Shown: positions 25,938-38,137 of the stretch, in pieces
How the letters are laid out: the number at the start of each line of letters is the position of its first letter
How positions within the stretch are numbered: position 1 is the stretch's first letter
Source of the DNA: Neopestalotiopsis rosae
Lineage: Eukaryota; Ascomycota; Sordariomycetes; Amphisphaeriales; Sporocadaceae
Reading direction: 5' to 3'
NCBI GenBank assembly: GCA_023078685.1
Contig: JALGAS010000003.1
Span: 2,046,001-2,110,000, forward strand
Length of the DNA: 64,000 bases
Notes under the pieces: generated by a model
Databases searched by the model: none
What the model was told of the DNA's origin: nothing
What the model saw: the letters and a program-made list of their open reading frames with translations, nothing else
Translations under genes and position numbers: made by a program

Positions 25938-28900
25938 ATGACCAGTCTCAAGCGGCCTACGGCCAGTGACAGTGGTAACCTGAACCTGTCCAGCAAAGTC
26001 TACGTCAGATCAACCAAGAGTGGCAAGGTCCAAAAGATTGTTCGTGAGGTCTATCTCAGACAAGATATTCCCTGCTCGTCCCAGGTATGCTCAAAATGTC
26101 GAGCACCGGCCAATGCGGCAGGCCAAGGTGAGTTCAAGAACAAACGCAAGTGCAAGGGCGAGATCTAACGCGTGCACAGTGAGCCCTCCTGTGCTCTCGG
26201 ATAAGCCAGCAGGAACCAACACTTTTCCAAATGGCCATTATTTGGTGCCAGACACAAATGCACTGCTCAACGCCATGGATTTGTTTGAGCAAAGCTCTGC
26301 TTTCTACGATGTGATTGTGCTACAGACGGTACTGGAGGAGCTCAGGAATCGATCATTACCGCTGTACAACCGGCTCATCAGTCTGACCAAGAGCGAGGAC
26401 AAGCGCTTCTACGTCTTCTTCAACGAGTTCAGGTTAGAAACCTATGTGGCCAGGGAGCAAGATGAAAGCGTCAACGACAGAAACGACCGGGCTGTGCGAA
26501 AAGCTGTGGAGTGGTACAATGCCCACTTGTCACAAGTAAAGAGCAAACGTGTTCCCACTGTTGTCATGCTCACGGATGACAGAGGCAACATTGAAAAGGC
26601 AAAGAAGGAGAATGTGCCTTCGACTACCCTACGCAACTACGTCAGTGGACTGGAGGATGGAGAGAGGCTACTGGATATGATCGCAGAGTCGCAAGAGAGA
26701 GGCGCTTCCCGCGACAAGAAGGCTTCCGATTTCCTCTACGGTGAATACTTCAGCATGTCCAAAATGATGACGGGCGTCAAGAACGGCATGCTACACCAAG
26801 GAATCTTCAATGTATCACCTTACAACTATCTGGAGGGATCAATTAGGGTACCAGCTTTCCCAAAGGCGCTCCTTATCCTAGGCAGAGAGAACATCAACCG
26901 AGCTGTCGACGGCGACGTTGTTGTAGTTGAAGTTCTGCCAAAGGACCAGTGGAAGGAACCGTCAACCAAAATCATCGAAGAGGAAGCTGTCACCAAGAAC
27001 GAAAATGCCGATGGTGACGAGGGCGAGGATCTGGTAACAGAGAAGGAGAGAAAGGCGCTCCAAGAGGAGGTCAAGAAGACCCATTTAGCGAGCACCGAGG
27101 GACGGGCTCAACCTACCGCAAAGGTTGTTGGAATTATAAAACGAAACTGGAGGCAATACGTCGGCCACATTGACCAAACCTCGGCCAGCTCATCTGCCAA
27201 GCAGGGCCGAAAGCAAGAAACGGTCTTCTTGATTCCCATGGACAAGAAGATCCCAAAGATCAAGATACGTACAAGACAGGTCGGCGAGCTTCTGGGCAAG
27301 CGTATCCTGGTTACAATTGACGCTTGGGACCGTGAATCTCGACACCCCGTCGGCCACTTTGTCCGTTCCTTGGGCGAGCTTGAGACCAAGGCAGCCGAGA
27401 CAGAAGCTTTGTTGCTTGAATACGACGTACAATACCGTCCATTCCCCAAGACCGTGTTGGATTGCTTGCCAAAAGAGGGCCATGACTGGCGCGTGCCAAC
27501 AAGCACCGACGATCCTGGCTGGAGAGGTCGCGAGGATTTGCGTGGTTTACTCATCTGCAGTATCGATCCTATCGGCTGTCAAGATATTGATGACGCCCTG
27601 CACGCTCGAGCCTTGCCGAATGGAAATTTCGAGGTTGGTGTCCACATTGCAGACGTCTCACATTTTGTCAAACCAAGCAATGCCATGGACCACGAAGCTA
27701 GCATTCGTGGCACCACTGTCTACTTGGTTGACAAACGTATTGACATGTTGCCAATGTTGCTTGGAACCGATCTGTGCTCTTTGAAGCCGTACGTCGAACG
27801 CTTCGCTTTCTCAGTTCTGTGGGAACTCAACGAGGCGGCGGATATCGTAAATGTTCGCTTTACCAAGTCAGTCATCAAGTCTCGTGAGGCATTCAGCTAC
27901 GAACAGGCACAGCTACGTATCGATGATGCTTCGCAGCAGGATGACCTAACAAACAGCATGCGCTCCCTTCTCATGCTTTCGAAAAAGCTGAAGCAAAAGC
28001 GCATGGATGCAGGAGCTTTGAGTTTGTCGTCACCAGAGGTCAAAGTCCAGATGGAGTCGGAGACGTCAGACCCGATCGACGTCAAGACAAAGGAGCTTCT
28101 CGACACCAATTCACTCGTTGAGGAGTTCATGTTGCTCGCCAACATTAGTGTAGCAGGCAAGATCTACGACGCCTTCCCCCAGACTGCTATTCTGCGACGC
28201 CATGCAGCACCGCCCAAGACAAACTTTGATGAGCTAGCCAACCAACTCAAGGTCAAGCGCAATCTTGAGTTGCGTGTTGACTCGTCTCGAGCACTGGCGG
28301 ACTCATTGGATGGATGTACCGACGCCAACGAGCCGTTCTTTAACAACCTCATTCGTATCATGGCGACTCGCTGCATGATGAGTGCCGAGTACTTCTGCGC
28401 TGGAACCCAGGCCTACCCAGAATTCCGCCACTACGGTCTCGCTTCAGAAATCTATACACACTTCACATCACCCATTCGTCGTTATGCCGATCTAGTGGCC
28501 CACCGTCAGCTGGCTGCTGCTATTGACTATGAGCCCATGCACCCCGCCGTTCGATCCCGCGGCAAGCTCGAGGCTGTGTGCAAGAACATCAACGTGCGTC
28601 ACCGCAACGCACAGCTCGCTGGCCGTGCCTCCATCGCCTACTACGTCGGTCAGGCACTCAAGGGCAGGGTTGCCGAGGAGGAGGGTTTCGTCATGAAGAT
28701 CTTTAGCAACGGATTTGTCGTCCTTGTGCCCAAGTTTGGCATTGAGAGTCTGATCCGCCTGAGAGACTTGGCAGAACCGGAGCCGGACAGTGTCTACGAC
28801 GCCGAGACCTACACGCTGAAGCTGAGTGGCAGCCGTGACTTGACCGTGGACCTGTTCCAAAAGGTCATTGTCAGAATCAGCGACGCAAAGGACGAGGCCA

Positions 28901-28944
28901 CTGGAAAGCGTGGCGCCAAGATGGAGTTGGTGAGAACTGTCTAA
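25938..28944 (+). CDS. dis3: Exosome exoribonuclease Dis3/Rrp44
   Basis: Two exons, 25938-26127 and 26180-28944, giving 984 aa. This is the catalytic subunit of the RNA exosome, a processive 3'-5' exonuclease with an endonucleolytic PIN domain, nuclear and cytoplasmic. Visible parts: the N-terminal CR3 cysteine motif C46-x4-C51-x2-C54; a PIN domain from about residue 80 with Asp88 in LVPDTNALLN; cold-shock domains about 260-480; an RNB domain with the catalytic acidic motif from Asp526 (DPIGCQDIDDAL); and a C-terminal S1-like RNA-binding domain. The first exon restores the CR3 motif and reads smoothly into the PIN domain. If the intron is missed, a different-frame N-terminus starting at 26020 appears in its place. 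Length and domain order are those of the complete family, and no active-site residue is missing. Constitutive housekeeping expression is expected. Confidence 0.97.
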
Positions 28945-29648
28945 TGGATAGATGAGCAAGCACCAAGTGTACAACAAAAATCCGTCACGGGTCCTCGCAA
29001 AAATGAGACGAATAATGGATAAACTGTCCATGTTGTAGACAGCAATAGAAAACTCGGAATAGTCATGGTCGCAACATATTCGTGAATACTAACTAAGTAG
29101 ATTCAACTTGAAATTTATGAGTGATCCCAATCCCGGTGAGTTGGCTTTATTTGGGTTTGTTTAAGGCTGCAAGGTGTAACAGGAAAGTCAAAAGTAGGTT
29201 GCAGTAAATCCTCATGAGGGGACCACCTCAATTTGCTTCTTCTAAATTGTATATATTATATGTCGGCATCGCCCATGCTTAACAGTACTTCTCTGATAGC
29301 TTCGTATCACTACTGGACAAGTACGTAAATCACTGTTGCTGCTGCCCAGGTACCATGCTTCTCTCGGAAATCATCTAGTCGCTCCTGAATTCAAGCAGGC
29401 CAGTTCCGCTGTGCTGCCGGCGCGCAATCGCGATCTTGAAATCGCGGTCCTCAGTGGCAACTGAGAGGCAATGCTGGTGGAAGTACAGGCTCTTTGCCGA
29501 AACGTGGAATCTTGGGAGGCCCAAAGTGACGAGGGTTATGGATCTCGGCTGCCTTTTGATCACTTTTTCAACGCCCCAAGACTGGGACGTGATTCTAGAA
29601 AGGCCTCCCCAGATGTACTCGTTTTGCGCTGGAACATGGAAGGCTTCG
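28945..29648. other. Convergent 3' ends of dis3 and dpb4
   Basis: About 700 bp between two genes transcribed towards each other; expected to hold both 3' untranslated regions. No further gene seen. Confidence 0.6.
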
Positions 29649-30906
29649 CTACGAGTCGCTGTCCTCGCCGTTATCCAGGGCCTCGTCCTCGCCGTTTTGA
29701 TCCTCGCGCTCCTCGAGGGCATCTTGCATCTCGTCATCGTCCTGGGCGCCCTCCTCCTCGTCGTCTTCCTCTTCCTCTTCTTCCTCCACGTCATCACCGG
29801 CGTCGTCCTCGTCGTCCTCGTCCACGTGGTCCGATTCGGACTCGGCGTCCTGGTACTCCTGCGTCGTGTCCGCGTCAACACCGGCCATGGCGCTGTCCTC
29901 CCCAGTAGAAGAGGCGGCGGCGGCCGCCGACATGCGCTGCTTCTTGATGGACCGCGACGTGTCAATGCCGGCTGCGGCGGCCGGGTCCTCGATGAAGGTC
30001 GTGCCGGGAGGGCCAGTGGCCTCGGGGACGCGGGGCTCGCGCAGGGGACCGGCCGTCTCGACGTAGGGCACGCCCTTCTTCGCCGCGGCGACTTTGCGCC
30101 GGTACGTGTTTCGTTTCGTGGATTGGATCTCGTTGAATTCTGAGGCGATTGGAGTGTCCACGTTAGTTTCCATCGTCACAAGCAGAACTATACCGAGAGG
30201 ATCATTAAGACACATGGGTACGTACTTTTGAACTCTTGCTGTACCAATTCCTTGAACTCGGAGTATTCAATGTCGTCGAGAGCGTCAAACACGTCGGGAG
30301 GCATAATAGTCTTTTTATTCGAGTTTTGCGTTCGCTCATTTGCGCTGTTCGACATGCGCCAGTTGGTCATTAGCACTCCTGGCCCTTCTCGTCTCCGATC
30401 ACTGAATGCACTTACGCATTTGTAAGGTGATTTATGAAGACCGTTGCGGCCTTTGTCATGGCCAGTATGGCATTGGCCTGTATTTGCGTGTTTGGCGGCA
30501 AGACACCTTTGGCAAGCCGGGTGATAATAGACTTGGGCAGATTGAGGTCCTATAGGCGATCGTATTTCCATGTCAGCACACCTGGTTCCGCACCGTAAAG
30601 AGTCGTCCATATTATTGCGACTTGGAGGGAGTAGCCGCTTCCAAAAACACACACCTCGATCCCCGTTGCGTCCTTGTCCTTCTTGTCGCTATGCGGCGCC
30701 GCCTCGCTGGCGCGCTCCATGTCGATGTCTGGGGTTTCTGCTACCGCCGTCTTGGCTGTCGTTGGTGCTGGCGGGACGGAAGTTGAGTCTGCTGCGGTCG
30801 CGGAAGCCGGCGAGGGCTCTGCAGGCGCGGCGTCGCCTTCTACGAGCGCGAATCTAGCCATTGAAACGTCACTGCGGCGCGAGGTATCGCTTTTACGCGG
30901 CGGCAT
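29649..30906 (-). CDS. dpb4: Histone-fold subunit Dpb4 (DNA polymerase epsilon / CHRAC-type)
   Basis: Four exons (minus): 30906-30655, 30549-30416, 30344-30226 and 30139-29649, giving 331 aa. Residues about 85-165 form an H2B/CBF-type histone fold: LPKSIITRLAKGVLPPNTQ, then INHLTNAANERTQ, PPDVFDALDDIEYSEF and a basic RNTYRRKVAAAKKG region. Dpb4 (POLE3) pairs with Dpb3 in the polymerase epsilon holoenzyme and in ISW2/CHRAC remodellers, so the protein should act in the nucleus at replication forks and heterochromatin. The N-terminal 84 residues are Ala/Ser/Pro-rich. The C-terminal third is a very acidic Asp/Glu tail, as in POLE3. Each exon alone reads as a scrambled frame, but the joined phases are exact. 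The gene is convergent with dis3. Confidence 0.93.
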
Positions 30907-31300
30907 GGTTACGACGGACCAGGGCAACGAAATCAGTCGCGAGGGTGGGAATGCGTGGAGTGAAGCACTAAATGGGGCAATGGAGTTATAATAAGGCCAA
31001 TCACGACTCAGAAGATGGAACAGGGGAGTCCCAGTGTAAGCAATCGAAAAAGGTCGTTGCTCCGCGATATGGCTTCAATTCCCTACGGCAAGACAAAAGA
31101 ATATGGATGAGTTGGGTCGTTGATGGACTATTTTCCTGGATTCAGCTCGAGCCCACGGCCTATCAGAGTCAACTGTATCACTGTGAGTGGTACCCAAGTG
31201 CCCCGCCGACGCGCCCACGGTCCCTGTGAACGCGTAGATTAGGTGCACGCAGGGGCTGTGGATCAGGACACCAAAAGGGAAGTCCTGCGGGACAAAAGTC
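30907..31300. other. Intergenic, dpb4 promoter side
   Basis: Short gap between the dpb4 start and the tRNA-Gly gene and its terminator; no gene seen. Confidence 0.5.
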
Positions 31301-31305
31301 AAAAA
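31301..31305 (-). terminator. RNA polymerase III terminator for tRNA-Gly copy 1
   Basis: A run of five T on the minus strand, about 21 nt past the tRNA 3' end; the usual Pol III stop signal. Confidence 0.5.
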
Positions 31306-31325
31306 GAACATTTCGCAATTCATTA

Positions 31326-31396
31326 TGCACTAGCCGCGAATCGAACGCGGGGCCCATCGATGGCAACGATGGATTTTACCACTAAACCACTAGTGC
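31326..31396 (-). tRNA. tRNA-Gly(GCC): tRNA-Gly(GCC), copy 1
   Basis: 71 nt including the discriminator A. On the minus strand the 5' GCACTAG pairs with the 3' CTAGTGC acceptor arm. The D arm is GTGGTTTAGTGGTAA, the anticodon loop TTGCCAT reads GCC, and the T arm has CCGCG/CGCGG paired around TTCGATT. No intron. It is identical to the copy at 57977-58047. It marks the left edge of the accessory block. Confidence 0.97.
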
Positions 31397-31812
31397 TTAA
31401 AACTTTCTACGCTTAATAGTCAATGAGTATTATTATCAATTAGACGCGCTGGTTTCATGGCGCTTTCAACTTTTGCTCAATTTTGACTCCTGGCAACATG
31501 GCTTTGTTGAGATTAAAGCGAATGTGCCTACTCTGGGTTTTTCGCGGCAAAGCTTTTGATTGGGCCAATTGCCTTGCGACGGGAGCTGCAATGACCAAAC
31601 AACGTATGTAGCATTGAGTTCGACGTCGTCGAGATTGCAGTGAAGACATTGAAACGTTGAAGGCTGGAAACAACCCCTCACCTCCAGCCAATGATATGAT
31701 GACACAAAAATAGAAATTGATGGTGATTGACATCAGACATGCGTGAAAAGAAGTCTGGTTTGAACAACATGTATTTTCATTGCATTCTCTGCAATTCCGC
31801 GCAGATACCGCG
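31397..31812. other. Intergenic, HET gene upstream region
   Basis: About 415 bp between the tRNA gene and the HET start. It carries the presumed HET promoter; no gene or clear promoter motif seen. Confidence 0.45.
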
Positions 31813-34379
31813 ATGTGCGACGAATCCACGAGTGAAAATGGCTCTAGCGGGCAGCTGTGCACGAATTGTGAGAAGATAGTGCTGAAAGCAGAGTGGCTCG
31901 AGTCCAAGATAGTAGATGATGAGCATGACGAAGCACATAATGTTGCCACAGCACCATACACGCGGATTGAGACCGGTCTCCATGGTAATGACGAATTTCC
32001 AGCTCTTCCTGGTTTACTCGACTCTTCGCGCCAGGGTTGCACGTTCTGCAAGTTTTTAAAAGATATTCTGAGTTCCAATGAAGCTTCCGCGGCTCTCGAA
32101 AACGCAGGCCATTCACTATCTACCGCTTCTTCGATCTCCATACAGTACAGTGTTTCATTCATGTGGAACTGCACTTATTCCACTGAACATCAATATCTTG
32201 TACTGAATGTGTGTTTCCCACATGGATACCCCGATCTCGAGCTCTACTGCACTATTCAAAACTCAGAGGGTACAATGTCTAAAGTATTTGCATAGAAGAG
32301 CTGATCAAGTTGTGCTAATATTTCACAGGGTGCAAGGCGTCGGCGAGTTGGCTAGACTCAAGTCAACCCACACATAATTTGTATACACAGAAAGAGACTG
32401 TGGCATGGATGAGATCGAAGCTCAACAACTGCGTCGAATGGCATGGCTGTGGGGCAGATATGTCGAAGAGCAGCAGTTATTTGCCAGAGAGGTTGCTTGA
32501 CGTTCGGGGTGATATTCCAAAACTCGTACTGCGTGCTGATATACATTCGTCCTCTCAAGCAAATCCTAGATATTTGGCGCTAAGCTACTGCTGGGGAAAA
32601 GAAGGCGATGTACCTCATCAGCCAAAGGCGGAACTTACGAGAAAGTCAATACACGGACTTCAGACTGGATCTGGCGAGCAGGAGCTGTCTACCGTCCATC
32701 GAGACGCAGTATCAGTTGCCAAGGCCTTGCACATACCTTACATCTGGATCGATGCGCTGTGTATCTTGCAAGATGATCACAACGACTGGGAACGACAATG
32801 CGAGCAGATGGATAAGATTTATGGCTGCGCACATGCCACCATCCTTGCAGCCGCTTCGGCTTCTTCTCACGAGAGCTTTCTTCGACGACCACGCGGGTTG
32901 CAAACCGTGATACCATTTCGATCTGTTGGGCAATTAAGTCGGAACGGATCCCTTCAAATCGAGTTGAGAAAAGTTACATCTTGGACTGATATCAAAGAGC
33001 CAGACGATCTATTGCAGGACGACCTGGAACTTTCTCGCCTATCAACGAGAGGCTGGGCTTACCAAGAGAGCGTACTGTCAACACGCAGAATTATATTTGG
33101 AGAATGGGGTATCCACTATCTGTGTTCCGGGTCTCACCAAACCATGAATGGACCAGAATGCGGCTCGCATTTCGATACTACCATGGACTTACTCAAGCAC
33201 TATTTGTCACGAGGCGATTTTAACATCGCCTGGAAGATAGTCTTTGAAGACGCAACTAGGTTTGGAAACTGCTCATTCTCATACCCCAAAGACATCTTGC
33301 CAGCCCTATCTGGTCTAGTTCGAGTATTCCAAGAATACTGCCCTGATACGTATCTTGCCGGACACTGGGAGCAACGCTTGTTTCTAAATCTAGCCTGGCA
33401 GCGAGGCGTTCGTACACCGAAAACAAAAGAAGTACATTTTCAGGACACGCTTGAATCCGAGCCCTATACAGTGCCATCCTGGAGTATTTTATGCAAGGGC
33501 TATGTTGAATTCATCGATGGCCACTCTTCCAGCACCTCGGTGACCTCTGAAGTACAATCGTGCGTTGGAAGAGTGGCATTGACTGGGAAGGATCCATTTG
33601 GTACCATACAAAATGCGCGTCTCGAGATCCGAACCAAAAGTTTCCAGAACCATACTACATTTGACCAATCAATTTCAGTCGAGCAAATCAATGAGTTCAT
33701 CTGGACCAATATATGGAGCGTGGTCATTGACTGGGATTCCCGTCATTTTCAATTTATCGTGCACCTTGATTATCATTTACAGGCATCAGAGATCGAGCAA
33801 GATCCGAGAATGTGGCGATGGATACTTTTGGGGAGTATCAAATATCCCACAAGAGACAAATCGTCAACTTCAAGCACAAGCGACAATCAGTCACATCTCA
33901 GTCAGCCAGAATGGCGAGATGTCGGAAAGGCTTCTGAGAGCGATATTGATTACGTTAGTGGATACGACGAAGAATCTGAAAATGGCAGTTCAGAAGCGAG
34001 TGTCTCTCGCCAGAGCGTTGGAAGTGCTTATTCGTCTAACGTTGAAACCAAAGAAAGGCGAGGGCTGCATCATGACAAGGGTGACCAACGGCACGAACTC
34101 GACCCGACTATCAACCAAAGTGCTCAATATTTGTCAGACGCTTGGGAGACGGAGGATTCAGAGGAAGCTGATGCTGAAGGCGACACAGAACTTGAAAGCT
34201 ATGCTTATGGTCTATTGTTACTTCAGGTGCCAGACCGACAGGAGTGGTGTCGCGTAGGTGTTTTCTCACCAAGGGCTTCTCTTCTCAGGCAAGAGCGAGA
34301 ATTTCGTCCAGAACTAGAGCTCATGCCGACTAGCGTCTTCAAGGAGATGTCTCATATTGAGAGTATGACTGTGATATAA
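31813..34379 (+). CDS. HET-domain (heterokaryon incompatibility) protein
   Basis: Two exons, 31813-32269 and 32329-34379, giving 835 aa. The first 150 residues hold paired cysteines (LCTNC and GCTFC) common before HET domains. The HET domain lies at about residues 230-400: LALSYCWG, the IDALCILQDD type motif, IYGCAHATILAAASA, and the closing RGWAYQESVLSTRRIIFG. In other fungi HET domains act as cell-death effectors triggered by non-self recognition during hyphal fusion, and resemble TIR folds. The C-terminal third is acidic and Ser-rich, with no repeat sensor such as WD40 or ankyrin, so the trigger is unknown. The first ATG at 31813 is preferred; the open frame upstream of it has only a TTG. 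HET genes are typical of variable genome regions, fitting this position beside a tRNA gene. Confidence 0.92.
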
Positions 34380-35686
34380 GGTCGTTACTATGGGTGCTAT
34401 GATCTTCAGGCCACATCACTAATAAATTGTCTTCTGTTCCGATGCTATTCAAACTAATTCATGCCTGTTCACAGAGAGGGTACTAGACCCTTAAATGTGT
34501 ATATAAAAGCCAAGACTCTGTAGCCAGGATAGAAACGGCGTCAAAGGTATTCGATAATTTTATACTATGGCAGGATGAAAACGGATACCAGTGATGGTTC
34601 TTTCAGCTGCAATCTGCTATTGCGTAAGTGGCCTAGAAGTCATCGCTCTTGTTAATCACCATTATTAGCAAGGCTAATATCTGACGGACTGTAATCATGA
34701 CTGATTTTACTTATGTCAGGGATGACAGAAGGGTTGGGAGAACGTGAGGGTTGGAGTCCTTAAATTAAAGCCAAATGACATGACCTATGCACGTCGAGAA
34801 TGAATGACCTCCTTCATCTGAACATAAAAGCGTGTCATTATTGCCATATTAACGAAGTAGAACTCTGCGCACAGCGGCCTGAGATTAATATAACTTGTAA
34901 ATATCAACCCTACTAATTCGTGAACGAAACAAAACAGAGACAAAATTTTGATTAAATAGATAATTCTCTTATGGTAACAGCACTTTTCTGCTCTCTCTGA
35001 CCCTCGAATTTCTGTTGAAACGGAAAGGAGGGGGAAAGGGAGCGGGGTGGGGGGATTAAGAATATAAAAGTACATATTGGTTATGTGCAAGAAGCCCGCT
35101 CAATTACTGTACATGGATAATTGGAAAAATTAGGTGGGGCTTTTTTGGAACGTTTCACTGGATCCTCTATGATTCTCTTGTGTGAGTGAAGTTCGCTGCG
35201 ATAAAGGTCTCGATTCTTTGTTTTAAAATCGATGCTAAGCGTCTCCCTCAATACAGATTTGACAATAAAATGTCACAAAACTTGGAACAGCAACGTCATT
35301 AAGACTCCAAGAAGAAGCTTATGTAAAGAGGAGCGCAAAATGTGCTTCGATGAATAAATATGTACGACTGTGTCAAAATCAAGTAGTTAATAGCTTAAAC
35401 CAATTGTATACAAAAAGTCGTTGATCCACCTATCAGCGTGTTCGTGCCAGCCAATTGCTCGAATTTGTTCGGAGTAGCCTGAAATCCTTCCAACGACATT
35501 TCGTGGTTCAACTTGGAACTTGCAGGACACAAATACAGGAGAAGAGTCCACAGTCGCGTGAGGTAATATGATAGCCCGACTTCGACCAAAATCGTCGACC
35601 CGACTAGCTAGGTCAACCCTCACGGAGTCGTTCTAAGAGCCAAGGACTTAGAAGGGGTATTCGACATGTTATTCGAAACGTATTAC
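34380..35686. other. AT-rich intergenic region
   Basis: 1.3 kb, visibly richer in A/T than the flanking genes and with frequent stops in all frames. It lies between the converging HET and rhodanese-like genes. No gene or element ends recognised; it may be a decayed repeat. Confidence 0.4.
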
Positions 35687-36395
35687 TCATTCGGTATATA
35701 AAGTATACGAAGCCCCGTCCTCGTCTCCTTTGACTGCAGCAAGCTTTTTCAATCCCACAAAGCCCCAAGGCTTCACTAGAGTACAAAGCAGGAGAATGTC
35801 AGTATATTGTCCAGAAAAAGTCTCTTGCTCTTTAACGGTTGTTGACATACTTTTGCTACCAGTATCATTTTGCCATGCAGTAATGCCCCCGTTAAGGAAG
35901 ACGACTTTCTGAGGTCTCATTGGTCTTTTGCTCGCCTTGAGGTTCGCCCGAAGATTGAGGTAAGATGTCATGGCGGCCGGGGAGCGTGCTTGACCGAAGG
36001 AGCAGTAAAAGACGACCATGTCGGCCGCTAGCAGACTTCCCAAAGACTTGGGATCAGTTTTCCACAATTGCGCGAAGATGGTGTTGGCCACGATTGCGAA
36101 TTCGGTACGCAGATGCAAAGCACCGGGGAACTGTGTTTTTGTGTTGCCTGTGGGTCGTTAACGAACGGAAAAATTGAAGAGTGAAGAACAGAACTTGATG
36201 CTCTGAGCTAAATCGGAGTGTTGAGATTTTTGAAAACGCACCGGTGGCATTCTGACAGTCCACGAACATAATTGTCCCGTCGGGCTTACTGTCCATCAGA
36301 GTCTTGAGGTCAGAGGGTTTCGCGGCTGCTACCTCCCACTTGAATATCGACTCGGTCCTTGCGACCATTTGAGTTGGTAAGTCATCGATCTGCAT
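35687..36395 (-). CDS. Rhodanese/Cdc25-like single-domain protein
   Basis: Three exons (minus): 36395-36242, 36147-35851 and 35775-35687, giving 179 aa. The protein is one rhodanese fold: an N-terminal IMFVDCQNATG strand-turn, a TQFPGALHL strand, then VVFYCSFGQAR with the catalytic Cys and a CX5R loop, and VVFLNGGITAW near the end. Six-residue CX5R loops are typical of Cdc25 phosphatases and Acr2/Ych1 arsenate reductases, whereas sulfurtransferases usually have a shorter loop. Phosphatase or arsenate reductase activity is therefore more likely than sulfur transfer (inference). Probably cytosolic; no signal peptide seen. All exon phases join exactly. Confidence 0.85.
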
Positions 36396-37019
36396 CTTCG
36401 CGGCTAGTTGATTCTATTCAGAGATGTGAAGATGATTTAGCAGTTGGCAAGTGTGCAAGTAGCTGGAGTTGACTTGAGTTTTATACTTCGAGTGCCAAGC
36501 CATCAGGAGTCGGGTCTTGAAGTCATACTCATGCCCGCAGAATGAGAAATGAACATCAGGAACGGCGAAAGCTCAAGTAAAGCACTATAGGGCCGAGACT
36601 ATTTAATTTTCAAATGCATAGTTCCAGTTCCAGTTCCAGCTGAGCTGTCATAAGCCAGGGTCACTGTCGCCCGGTCCAGACCCCTAATTGCTTTCAAAGC
36701 AGTTCTTTCTTACCTCGGTATCCCTTGGCAGCGGAGTCTAGACATGCATAATCTTCTCCGCGATACATGGTTTCAAGCTATTGATCTGTTCGTTACTATC
36801 TGAGATCAAATTGATCGCAACGTTACGACCCTTGTTGCACGCTCGGTGGCATATGGCTAAGGTTAGGTATGTATGCTTCAAGTGGAAATTATACTCAACA
36901 TGAATTGAGAATCAGGGAGAACAGATAGATTGAAATCACGGTAAGTCCAGGAGACCATAAGATGTCCAGTCTGTCAAATGTGTAGAACAAATGCAGCTCA
37001 CTCCACGAACTAAGCATGG
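36396..37019. other. Intergenic between rhodanese-like and MACPF-like genes
   Basis: About 620 bp; contains a small (TTCCAG)n iteration near 36625-36642. It is the presumed rhodanese-like promoter and the 3' end of the MACPF-like gene. Confidence 0.5.
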
Positions 37020-38137
37020 CTATATAATATTTTTCTCATTACGCCACTGCATCACATCGCGTAACCTCCACATTGGTTCAAGCAGCAGTTCAACCACGAT
37101 TCCTTCAGCCAGCAATTCCTCACATTGAACAAATGTCAGACTTTGCCCATCTCTATATCCATGCCTGTCGAGTACCTCACAGATACGCTCCATCAAGTTC
37201 TCAGATCGCGTCATAATGGCATTTACATCAGCCCGAAGCGTATCCGCAGACTCAGAGGCAATTGCATCGCCTGCCCAGGCCTTCATTTCCTTTTCATCGT
37301 CACCCGCGGCGCTCAACCGCTTCCAGTTCATGGCATCAAGCGTGTCGTACCCAAGCAGTCTCACCTGGCGACCTGCACTGAACTTGCGAAAATCCTTTTC
37401 CCAGCGCTTGCTCGCCGAAATGAAGAGAACAGTCACTTTCACAGTCACACCGATCTTCTCCTTCTGTTCTCGCGAGTGTCCCGAAGCGCTCATCATGATT
37501 CCCGTATCCCCTCCTAAACGGTATCCAGCGAGGTAGTAGTCTCCATACCTCTCGCAGAAACCCTCATAGCCTCCACCATACTTGATCTCTATGATGGCTT
37601 CCTTGGTGAGGCGTGGCTGCCTCTGGAACTCGATAGTTCCAGCACGGCAGTTGGCATTTAGGGATATCTTGTCAGACTGCAGGATAACAACCGGTAAATA
37701 TTTTTTGATCTACTTTCGACGCATGCGAAGCGATGTAAACTCACATCTTTGTTTTCCTGAATATGCTTATCGTAAGTGCCCTTTACACTCACGGAAGCTA
37801 CAAAAGGTAGTCCGACACCGATGCCAAATCCAAGACTCAGGTGATCGCCTGTTTCGATTTCTTTTCTCGTCTCAACCTTCTTAAAAGTACAGGTTGTTCC
37901 ATACTCGGCGTGTAGCTCCTTTGGAATCATGTGTATGTCTGAAAGCACAAAGGGTGTCTCCTTTGACCATGGATCTCCTGTAGATTGCAATCTCGAGTGA
38001 AAGGTAGTCCCGAGGCGGATGGGGTTGCGACCCCACGGTAGAACTAGTGGGAGCCCCTGCCGGGCCTGTTGAGATATCTCATTTTCGTCAGGACCGTCAG
38101 GCCTGGCCAAGTACTTGGCCTCTTCTGCAGCGATCAT
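37020..38137 (-). CDS. MACPF-signature (perforin-like) protein, short form
   Basis: Two exons (minus), 38137-37745 and 37676-37020, giving 349 aa. Residues 175-187 read YGDYYLAGYRLGG, which fits the spacing of the membrane-attack-complex/perforin signature (Y-G-x-x-aromatic-x6-G-G), although the usual Thr/Ser-His pair is replaced by Asp-Tyr. A glycine-rich stretch, SLGFGIGVGLPF, lies about 60 residues before it, where MACPF proteins have their membrane-inserting hairpin. No signal peptide is visible and the C-terminus is charged and helical. MACPF proteins oligomerise into beta-barrel pores in membranes. The assignment rests on motif spacing and on resemblance to the neighbour's YGDSFISGFVEGG, so it is moderate. 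The start is the first ATG; the frame is open about 115 nt further upstream, so another 5' exon is possible. Divergent from the MACPF-like/lectin gene at 39263. Confidence 0.6.

Noticed and set aside
26020..26179. Dis3 start inside the first intron region with an Arg-rich N-terminus
   Set aside because: It reads the wrong frame of exon 1 and through the intron. The spliced start at 25938 restores the conserved CR3 cysteines.
29436..30143. 235-codon plus-strand hydrophobic frame resembling a membrane protein
   Set aside because: Antisense of the acidic Dpb4 tail; Glu/Asp codons read backwards give Leu/Val/Phe runs.
33598..34257. 219-codon plus-strand frame
   Set aside because: Out-of-frame shadow inside the HET protein C-terminus; basic residues arise from the shifted acidic codons.
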